Positions 56,282 through 64,000 of a DNA stretch of 64,000 nucleotides are shown here, one piece after another. Each line of letters starts with the position of its first letter. Within the stretch, counting starts at the first letter, position 1. The notes below the pieces were generated by a model. The model was not told the DNA's origin, ran no database searches, and saw only the letters and a list, made by a program, of their open reading frames with translations. Origin of the DNA: Periplaneta americana (lineage: Eukaryota > Arthropoda > Insecta > Blattodea > Blattidae); the NCBI RefSeq assembly GCF_040183065.1, contig NC_091132.1, forward strand, positions 91,051,106 to 91,115,105, given 5' to 3'. A program made the position numbers and the translations under genes.

Positions 56282-56500
56282 ATGTGGCTACATTAGGTTC
56301 GAGACACAGCAACATTTGAGTTATAATTATTTCGTTTATCACGTATGGTTACAGATCTCGTGACACTGCAATACTTGAGTTCAAATTATTTTGTTTTATA
56401 ACGTTTGGATATACCAGGTCTCATGACACTGAACTATTTTAGTTAAAATTATTTTGTTTATTATGTAGGATTACGTCGTGTTTCGTCTTATAGCAATGTA
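56282..56500. repeat. 62-bp minisatellite, right block
   Basis: Three diverged units with ATTATTTCGTTTATCACG, GGTTACAGATCTCGTGACACTG and related words, continuing the array after the LINE. Confidence 0.8.
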
Positions 56501-56876
56501 GTACAGTACACCTGAAATTATTTTTATCCAGTAAGATTGCAACTGAATACAATAATTGTAATATATTTTATGGCTCCGAGATATAAGGAACGATTTTTTA
56601 TTCATATTCATAGCACAAATTATGTTCGACTGAACTGGCGAATCTTGATATTTTGTGTTATGTATTTTATTAATAGGCTATCCTTAGTAGATATAGGTTA
56701 TGTATTACTCGAAAAAGGCCAGTAGAATCCCAAAGATGAGGTCGCTACCATCACTGTTGTCATTGGAAACTGAATTTGAAACAGTACAGTCAGGTTACAG
56801 AGACAACTAAAGCATACGGCGCTAATCACAATACTTGCAGATGTCTTGGGATGAAGAAACGACGATTTAAGAAGAA
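56501..56876. other. No gene recognised
   Basis: AT-rich interval. Confidence 0.35.

Positions 56877-56941
<65 letters not shown>
56877..56941. repeat. (AAT)n microsatellite
   Basis: About 21 AAT units. Confidence 0.97.
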
Positions 56942-56943
<2 letters not shown>

Positions 56944-57352
56944 CTCGGCTCCGAACATTTAGGAAGCGCATCAGATATTCTCGAGTTAATGAATCGGGAT
57001 CATGGCCGACCGCTCTGTAATATTTCATGAAATAACATTTAGAATAAGTAATTATAATAACATTTGAAATAACATTACACGCACCAAAAATCAACAGCAT
57101 TTCTCCTCCAATATGAACAAATATTATGCTCTGTCCAGGACTAATATTTGTATGCCCTTGAAATTATATCACTTTGTCAACATTTAGATACTGTATAGTG
57201 AGTGTGAATGCATGTTTCAACCACTGATAGACCTACACAATAGATACCGTTTTAAATTTTTTCTCGAGATACTGTATAACACCCTGTGGGCTACTATGTC
57301 GGTACACTAATTATTAAGTGCCCTTTATTTTTGCATTTTTAAAATATAGATC

Positions 57353-57355
<3 letters not shown>

Positions 57356-57434
<79 letters not shown>
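57356..57434. repeat. (AAT)n microsatellite
   Basis: About 26 AAT units with one AAC interruption. Confidence 0.97.
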
Positions 57435-57436
<2 letters not shown>

Positions 57437-57508
57437 ATGTTTTATTTCCGCTGGCCATAAGGTCTTCTCTTCCACTCAATCAGTCTTAATCAATACATTA
57501 ATGACATA

Positions 57509-57652
57509 GTTACTTACTGGCTTTTAAGGAACCCGGAGGTTCATTGCCGCCTTCACATAAGCCCGTCATTGGTCCCTATCTTGAGCAAGATTAATCCTGT
57601 CTCTATCATCATATCTCACCTCCCTCAAATCCATTTTAATATTATCTTATTT
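57509..57652 (-). mobile_element. LINE 3' end of the (TAAG)n-tailed family
   Basis: Minus-strand match to the 3' end of the 41570-42398 copy, with a very short TAAG tail (CTTACTGG at 57511). Confidence 0.8.
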
Positions 57653-57850
57653 GAAGGTTTTGTAACAAGCTATTTTTACGGTGATGGGTTGTTAGCCCTT
57701 CGCCCTACCCCCAAGCTGGAGGACCATCCCTCATCGGCTGCCCGCGACTGCTTATTCAATATATTCACAGCAATATATCTGGAGGTCGTCTCCTCGATCC
57801 GCAACCTGAGGACGCGCCATGCCGTGGTGATAGGGACCCAAAATACATGG
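57653..57850. repeat. Dispersed repeat, possible LINE 3'-UTR segment
   Basis: Contains GGGTTGTTAGCCCTTCGCCC and CCTGAGGACGCGCCATGCCG, which I recognise as a widely dispersed insect repeat. It directly follows the LINE fragment but is not part of that family's 3' end. Confidence 0.5.
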
Positions 57851-58554
57851 ACACAATAGTGACATACATATTGAAATTATGAATATTGACAATACACTTA
57901 AAACATTCTCCAGCAATATTCTTCAATTAAGTTTTAACGATTAGTTACATGTTTATTTAAATTGAAATAAAACCTATAAGAAAAATAATAACTTAATTTA
58001 TGAGCTAATGTAATTCAATTCAGTCTATAGGCTATACAATATGTGAAGAATTGTATTTAAGTTGAGATAACTAGTTGGTTTTTAATATAATGTTTACTTC
58101 TTTTTAATGTTTGTCTCCTTAGAGAAAGACCAAGTGTTGTAATGCAAAATGAGTGCAGTTTACGCAAAGTTGGAAATTCATGAAGTTCGTAATATTCTTG
58201 AAAAATTCTTCATATGATACTTTTGTCCATGTAGTTGATATCCATCTTGTTAGCGGAAAATGGGCCTGCCTATCGAGGAGATTATCATCTTTCTTCCACC
58301 ACTTTCTTCGCAATGGGTCTTCTTTCTTAATCTACAGTATACACCTGGTAAGGTTTATCTTGTCTCAGTAGCAATAAATCCAAGTCCCTTCAAATGAGGG
58401 TGGAGATTATAGGAGGGTTGTAAATTTTTAGAATTCCTTTCAGAACCTTGTTATTGTACAGGCTACCGGAACTCAGTTTCTTGAAAGACAAGGTCAGTGA
58501 CAGAACTACACAGTACGAAGAGAGATATTTTGTTATTTTATTTTGTTCTACAGA
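57851..58554. other. No gene recognised
   Basis: AT-rich interval. The minus frame at 58119-58313 has a basic N-terminus but no motif I can assign. Confidence 0.35.
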
Positions 58555-59534
58555 ATGTATCAACTAGTCCTTCCGCCACTGGATGGATGGAGCATCGCTC
58601 CACTCCCGCATCGCCATAACAATACAGACGAAGTAAAACATATCTCCTTTCTCTCTCTTTTCACGGTGAGACAAGATACATCACACAGACTTTAGTAGTT
58701 CAACTGTAACCAGTGAACGCCAGAGTTCGTTTTCTTGTTCTGTTGCTTTCTGAACGTGAATATTTAAACTTATACTTTCTCTAAATCTGCACACTTGATG
58801 ATATTGTACATAACACTACAAGTTTTCACGTAAATTTTATGATCAGGCTTGCGCTCCACAACTACCTACCCACATGTGAAAGAAAACACGACTGTCAGTA
58901 CACAACATTGGTCGAGTGGTCGTGCATAACAGCTCTAGAATTACATAATTTCAAGATCCGCCGCGTCTCTACTCGCCTCTACCGAGTAATATAAAGTCTT
59001 TGCAAATTTGTTTTGTAGTAACGGGTGTACGCAAGGAAAGAGATTGATCTCAGTTACGTTGTATGACGCTGTTGTATTTCTACCGTCACCACGTCTCGTT
59101 AGCACACATTCATTCTGTCGTTATAGTCACATCTCTGTTATTTCCGGCGTGACTGCTCCTCTGTGCTTACGCATTAGGAAGTGAAGGCTCTATAAAGTTT
59201 AGGTACAGTAGGTAATATCGTTCGCCATTTTTTTCTCTCGTTGCCGAGCTATCAGACGAGAAATCTATTTACCGCACCGTTAAACATTATCATGCCGTAT
59301 CTCATACGATAATAAATCAAACGCACTGTAATTGAGCAAATAATTGAGTAGTAGAAATAATAATGATAATGATTTGAACACTAGTATTTTATTTTATTTA
59401 AATATACAATTTCTTAAACTTTATTTTACAAGAAAGTACATTAAGATATGTTTTACTTCGTCTGTATTGTTATGGCGATGCGGGAGTGGAGCGATGCTCC
59501 ATCCATCCAGTGGCGGAAGGACTAGTTGATACAT
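58555..59534. repeat. Perfect 91-bp inverted repeats around a ~800-bp spacer
   Basis: 58555-58645 and 59444-59534 are exact reverse complements over 91 bp, containing GTCCTTCCGCCACTGG and the palindromic TGGAGCATCGCTCCA. The spacer (58646-59443) shows no ORF or similarity. It may be a fold-back transposon; the ends do not show a clear target duplication. Confidence 0.93.
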
Positions 59535-59593
59535 AGTTATAGAATGATATAACAAGTACATTTAACTTGTATAACTTAGTCTAAGCTACATAA

Positions 59594-59797
59594 ATTAACA
59601 TTTATCATCATCATCTACATAAAGATAGGCCAAGTTGACCTGTTTCGTCTCAGAAGTCATCCTCCCATCGCCGTCGTGGTCTTCCTATGTCTCTTGATCC
59701 TATGGGTTTATATTGCATTGCCTGTTTTGCCGGTCTATTATTCATCATCCTAAGTATATGGTCATGCCAATTTTGTTTATTATTCATTAACATTTAT
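59594..59797 (-). mobile_element. LINE 3' end with 12-bp target duplication
   Basis: The insert 59606-59785 lies between ATTAACATTTAT at 59594-59605 and 59786-59797. The minus strand reads KQNWHDHILRMMNNRPAKQA and then GRPRRRWEDDF, stop, with a (GAT)n tail: the C-terminus of a LINE ORF2. 5'-truncated to about 180 bp. Confidence 0.9.
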
Positions 59798-60150
59798 ATC
59801 TACTATAATAATGTTCGTACAGTGGACTCTCCTAACTTCGACAGAACAGAATTGAAAGTTCAGTCCACTAATGGTACTGCCATTAAGTTATCCAGAGCAG
59901 GCCTGCACAAGGTTTGCGCTCTCAGAGTCGGCTCTCAGCTCGAGAGCGGAATGCAGATATTGACTGGGCTCTTTATAAGAGTGGACTGAAAGAAGAGGTG
60001 ATCTCGTACAAAATGTACACAAAAGTACTAGTACGAGTGTTCATGAAATGAATTCCCGTTCAGTGTTTAAGAACTATCTTGGACTATTATTAATTAATAA
60101 AAAAATTATTTTACAAAAATAATAGAAATTCTATAGATACTTAAATATAG

Positions 60151-60427
60151 AATATCGTCCACACCTGTGGAGTAACGGTTAGCGCGTCTATTCGCGAACC
60201 CAGGTGGCCCGGGTTCGATTCCCGGTCGGGGCGAGTTACCTGGTTGAGGTTTTTTCCGGGGTTTTCCCTCAACCCAATATGAGTAAATTCTGGGTAAATT
60301 TCGGTGTTGGATCCCGGACTCATTTCACCGGCATTATCACCTTCATCTCCTTCAGATGCTAGATAACCTAAGATGTTGATAAAGCGTTGTAAAATAACGT
60401 ACTAAAATAAAAAAATTACAATATCGT
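60151..60427 (+). mobile_element. tRNA-derived SINE, family B, copy 2
   Basis: Body 60159-60419, flanked by AATATCGT at 60151-60158 and 60420-60427. Head CACACCTGTGGAGTAACGGT, B box GGTTCGATTCC, body GTTTTCCCTCAACCCAATAT and CTCATTTCACCGGCATTAT. It sits inside the hAT element, so it is younger. Confidence 0.92.
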
Positions 60428-60439
60428 TTTGTTATATTT

Positions 60440-61320
60440 CTATTTATCAGTACAACAAAACGGGGTTTTATGCTGTTGGCAGCTGAAAGGAACAGTAGCC
60501 TACTGATTGTAATGAAACATCAGCTACAGATATTCGATGTCTGCCTTTATTAAAGTTGATAATAGAAAATAGTTGCTCACAAATATAAATGTTGAGCCAA
60601 ACACAGCAATCATTTTCACAGCCAGCTTGTGTAGTCGTGGATATTATTTTTGAGGTTTATTCTTGTAAAACTCAACCAGATTAGTAGTATTATTCAAACG
60701 GTCTTTAGCCCTCAGGCCACATTTAAGATCAATAAGATCAAGCTGTAAATCGTATGACACTGTTTCAACTGGTGTTGAAGGAATTTATCATGACAACTTT
60801 AAACTTCTTACCAATTAAGACAAGATCTTGGAACCTCGAATTAAATTCATCTTGAATTTCAAATAATATTTGCACAAAATCGTTTAACATGGCTTCCCAT
60901 CACGAGCTGTTTCTATCGTTCGAAAGTAAGCCATATTACGTTCCCGAAACTGACTTACGAAAAGTGTAAGTTTACGACTGAAATCCCGTAATTAATTCCA
61001 CATATCAACAATGAGCTGGCCTTTTCCCTGAAGAGAGATATTTAAATTGTTGAAGATTAATCAATTCTGACGTAATCTACCTCATATAATAATTCAACTT
61101 TCAACTCTTGAAGCTTTTTACTGCGATCTTCACCAACAAAACCATCGTATCTCTATGTGTGGACTAGTAATGACGCATTAGGCCTATATTATGTTTTCCT
61201 CTTTCTTTCAAACTATTGTGGCAGATAAGTATTGACTCCAGCTGCTGTGAAAAAAATAAGCATTTTCCCATGCAATATTGAAAGAATTTACCCGATGATC
61301 ACTTTTCCGTATTTTAGATT
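60440..61320 (-). pseudogene. hAT transposase remnant (GTF2IRD2/EPM2AIP1-like)
   Basis: Minus strand, many stops. Recognisable blocks in order are YDGFVGEDRSKKLQELK, LQGKGQLIVDMWN, then SRKLTLFVSQFRERNMAYF and the Asp/Leu-rich LDLIDLKCGLRAKDRL. NNTTNLVEFYKNKPQK is followed by the hAT dimerisation motif YICEQLFSIINFNKGRHRIS. These follow the layout of the C-terminal half of Charlie8-type hAT proteins. The N-terminal DEST motif is not visible. It lies within inverted CAGGCCTG ends, which supports the assignment. Inactive. Confidence 0.75.
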
Positions 61321-61619
61321 CCTCCATTATGTAACCGTACACAGGAAAATTGAAATGGCTATTGATAATACACACTACACCAGATAGCTGTGCGGACTAT
61401 CCTCTACCTATAGCAGGCCTACGTCATTCCGACGTACTTTCCTGCGAGTTGTTACACGGCAATCCCTCTCCGAAGGAGCGACCGCTCTCGGCGAGCGCAG
61501 TTTGTCCAGGCCTGATTAGAGTATAGATTTCGTGCTACAGCAACGTACCACACGGTTCGATTTCTTTTCCCGTGCACAGGAGTGTGCTGGCAATAATTTA
61601 ACAAAGGGCTCTCGAAAAA

Positions 61620-61627
61620 AATTAATA

Positions 61628-61677
<50 letters not shown>

Positions 61678-61751
61678 AAGGGTGGTAGCCAGCAGAGAAA
61701 AATGGAGCAGGGGAAGGGTGACACAATTTAATTGTTACTTTATAAATAATG

Positions 61752-61813
<62 letters not shown>

Positions 61814-61880
61814 AAGAGTTGTAGCCAGCAGAGAAAAACGGAGCAGGGGAAGGGTGACACAATTTAATTGTTACTTTATG

Positions 61881-61933
<53 letters not shown>

Positions 61934-61996
61934 AAGAGTGGTAGCCAGCAGAGAAAAACGGAGCAGGGGAAGGGTGACACAATTTAATTGTTACTT

Positions 61997-62044
<48 letters not shown>

Positions 62045-62120
62045 AAGAGTGGTAGCCAGCAGAGAAAAGCGGAGCAGGGGAAGGGTGACACAATTTAATT
62101 GTTACTTTATAATAATAATG

Positions 62121-62188
<68 letters not shown>

Positions 62189-62190
62189 TT
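61620..62190. repeat. Compound satellite: 70-bp unit plus (AAT)n
   Basis: Four copies of a ~70-bp unit (GAGAAGAGTGGTAGCCAGCA, GAGCAGGGGAAGGGTGACAC, AATTTAATTGTTACTTTATA) alternate with (AAT)n tracts of variable length. Units start near 61675, 61810, 61930 and 62041. Frames across it are repeat artefacts. Confidence 0.95.
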
Positions 62191-62274
62191 TATCTTCAAT
62201 ATAGGTTACAAACTGTCATTTTGTTCACCGAGGTGTTCAGTTAGCACAAACCGAGTCATATGTTTGCCGAATTT

Positions 62275-62500
62275 TAATAGTCATTAAACTGACATGTGAG
62301 AGACTGCAGGCTTACTTCCTTCACAATTGGCAATGTCATTCATTAGTAATAATTATACTAAAGCCTCTTTCAGTTTCCGTGCCGCTAATGGTGATAGGAT
62401 TGAGATTTTCTTTTACTTTGGCTATAGTTTGTGGTAAAGGGGCATTGTTCTTTTCTGTTAAATTATCTTCCACGAAATCTCGGAAATCATAATAATGAAA
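62275..62500 (-). pseudogene. hAT transposase C-terminal fragment
   Basis: The minus strand reads DFRDFVEDNLTEKNN, then ISGTETERGFSIII, a stop, and in another frame MNDIANCEGSKPAVSHMSV. This recalls the FRDF...S.AECERGFS.MN.I......VS..S dimerisation region of BED/KIAA1586-like hAT transposases. About 60 codons, frameshifted; no ends found. Confidence 0.5.
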
Positions 62501-63432
62501 GCCTACAGTAAGCAGAGCAGAAGCCGCTAAATTCCTCTACCTTCAATCGATCGCTTTAGGAGAAAGTAGAATAGAAGATAGTTAAATTAGAAAAGTGCGT
62601 TACTGATATTGGTTTTTCCTCACGAGCTATTCTAACAAAAGGACTGCGAATTAATATAAATATTTAACAAAGGACTTGCGCGAGCCTTCTCCAGCACATC
62701 ACTGCCCGTGCATTATTAAATACTTCGTAGATAGTGGATGTGGAAAAGTTTCTGGTTCTGTGTTAGTATCACAAACCAATTTAAAACTAGAAAAATATTC
62801 ACATCCATTGTCTATGAGCGTTTAATTAATTTAAACTTATACACAGGGAAAGATCGAACTGTGTGTATACTGCTGACAGTACGAAATGGATTCGAATAAC
62901 TGCCTGTTTCGAGAAATTCGTGTATCATCTGAACAGGGCCTTACGGTGGATCACTCTTAGTATGAGAGAATTGGATGAATGATACAAAGTCAACTAGGGA
63001 ACACAATGCCAAATTAAACATTTGTTTCCCTCATAATAGCTTTTTCAGTTCCTTTATTTTTGTTCTCGTCTTTGAGGTGAGACTGTGAATCATATAGGAA
63101 CAGCGATGCAATTGAGTAGGTACTTATTAATTAGTTTACAATTTATAATTTTGAAATGGTTGAACTTTTCAGTAGCTTATTTTAATCAAATTCAATTTGA
63201 AACAATTACATGCATACGTAGCGAGGTAAATTTGATCATCATAAATGTTGTTTTTCTTTCGTACTGTATTAAGAAAATAATTTTAAGGAGTAAGCTGTAG
63301 AGAAAATAAAGTTATATTTTTATTTCTATTGCAGATCATCCTTTACAATATATTCTGGATTTTCTGCTTTCTCCTGCCAAGTTGAAGAACTCTATAAAGG
63401 TAAGAAACAGCAGTACATATCATTCATAATAT
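62501..63432. other. No gene recognised
   Basis: AT-rich interval. The stretch at about 62935-63000 weakly resembles 27725-27775 (GGTGAATGATGCAAAGT-like words), perhaps a shared old repeat. Confidence 0.35.
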
Positions 63433-63892
63433 TTTATGCTCGACCATGCCGAAATGTAGTAATTATACACCTGGTAGCAGTCCTTTAATGCATGTCATTA
63501 AAGTACACCTATTCATTAAAGTTCAGGTTTTCGATTATTCTCGGATATGCAATCGAAACGTCACGGAGGCTGGAAATCCAATACTGTCGCAGAAGGTTAT
63601 GTTCTGTTACTATAATAATTAGCGTTAATTGTAAATAATATTCAAATAACTTTAATTTGTCATCTCGTTTTTCAATTCTAAATCAATTTCCAGGTTATAT
63701 CAAAATTAGTTCATGTTGCATTACATCAAGGCCAATGACATTATTGTTCCTCAGAAAAAATCAATACTTTCGCGTCTGCGCACATCTCACAATTTAAGAG
63801 CTATGAACAAGGTCACTTCCGATCTTGTGTCAGATACAAATAAAATGAATACTTCTGAATAATTTAAAGTTAGAAATATGGTCGAGCATAAA
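63433..63892. mobile_element. Possible TIR element (460 bp)
   Basis: TTTATGCTCGACCAT (63433-63447) is exactly inverted at 63878-63892; the similarity extends outward (TCATA-ATAT). The interior has no transposase. Probably a MITE of unknown family. Confidence 0.55.
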
Positions 63893-63915
63893 TATTCGTA
63901 TGAAACTTGCCTATA

Positions 63916-64000
63916 ATAGTAATTAAGACGCTCGTATGAAAATTATGAAACTCGCTTGCGCTCGTTTCATAAACAAACATACTCGCATCTTAATTACTAT
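63916..64000. repeat. Hairpin at the window edge
   Basis: ATAGTAATTAAGACGCTCGT and its near-complement (63978-64000) are arms of 23 bp with a few mismatches. An inner GAAAC...GTTTC pair surrounds TCGCTTGCGCTC. The right arm ends at the window boundary and may continue. Confidence 0.7.

Larger units (their letters stand above)
59898..61514 (-). mobile_element. Degenerate hAT element with SINE insertion
   Basis: Left end CAGGCCTGCACAAGG; right end the complement of CAGGCCTGGACAAACTGCGC. Subterminal sequences also match in inverted orientation (GCGCTC-C-GAG). The 8-bp flanks ATCCAGAG and ATTAGAGT agree at 5 of 8 positions, so the duplication is eroded. The interior carries a minus-strand hAT transposase remnant and a family B SINE. 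Confidence 0.8.

Noticed and set aside
56698..57100. Poly-Tyr, poly-Leu and poly-Ile ORFs, also around 61450-62290
   Set aside because: Translations of (AAT)n microsatellites.
59817..59897. Second pogo-like end (CAGTGGACTCTCCTAACTTC)
   Set aside because: Only one end is seen and it runs into the hAT element at 59898; too short to support as an element.

Overview
The window looks like intergenic DNA from a large, repeat-rich insect genome. A cockroach or other blattodean (Periplaneta-like) is the best guess, because several tRNA-derived SINEs and the LINE with a (TAAG)n tail resemble repeats I associate with that group. That is recognition from memory, not a search. I see no intact host gene, no rRNA, no CRISPR array and nothing prokaryotic. 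Nearly every coding signal belongs to a transposable element, usually a broken one.

Layout. 1-2.8 kb: a mariner-type MITE, a SINE-like repeat, and a SINE with a 12-bp target duplication. 2.96-10.98 kb: a tandem array of about 285-bp units, each carrying a tRNA-like cloverleaf. The array is split by a 5.6-kb LTR element (4328-9924) with two 1110-bp LTRs. Its only long ORF encodes a 575-aa protein made largely of 11-residue coiled-coil repeats. I find no reverse transcriptase or integrase. 12.4-18.9 kb: a LINE 3' end, a long tetranucleotide block, a hAT fragment, two head-to-tail copies of a long-TIR Tc1/mariner-superfamily element, a PIF/Harbinger remnant and two SINEs. 18.9-29.5 kb: mostly AT-rich unrecognised DNA with a LINE fragment, a 1.5-kb fold-back element and a SINE-like repeat. 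29.7-31.3 kb: a purine-strand minisatellite with a strand switch. 34.2-37.0 kb: a nearly complete hAT element with perfect 8-bp target duplications, inserted in a 63-bp minisatellite. 39.9-46.2 kb: pogo-like and long-TIR MITEs, LINE ends, an inverted pair of a second tRNA-bearing repeat family and a PHD-finger fragment. 47.9-52.4 kb: an unidentified TIR element, a CGGBP1-like hAT-derived pseudogene split by a mariner copy, and a decayed Tc1-like remnant. 53.2-56.5 kb: a 62-bp minisatellite hit by a DNA element and a LINE. 58.5-64.0 kb: perfect 91-bp inverted arms, a degenerate hAT element with a SINE inside it, a compound satellite, another hAT fragment and hairpins at the window edge.

The elements do not form a shared pathway. 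They record nested insertions: LTR element into tRNA array, hAT into minisatellite, mariner into CGGBP1-like pseudogene, SINE into hAT, LINE into satellite. The two candidates for something undescribed are the tRNA-cassette satellite, which keeps both Pol III boxes and a T5 terminator, and the pol-less LTR element with the 11-residue-repeat protein.
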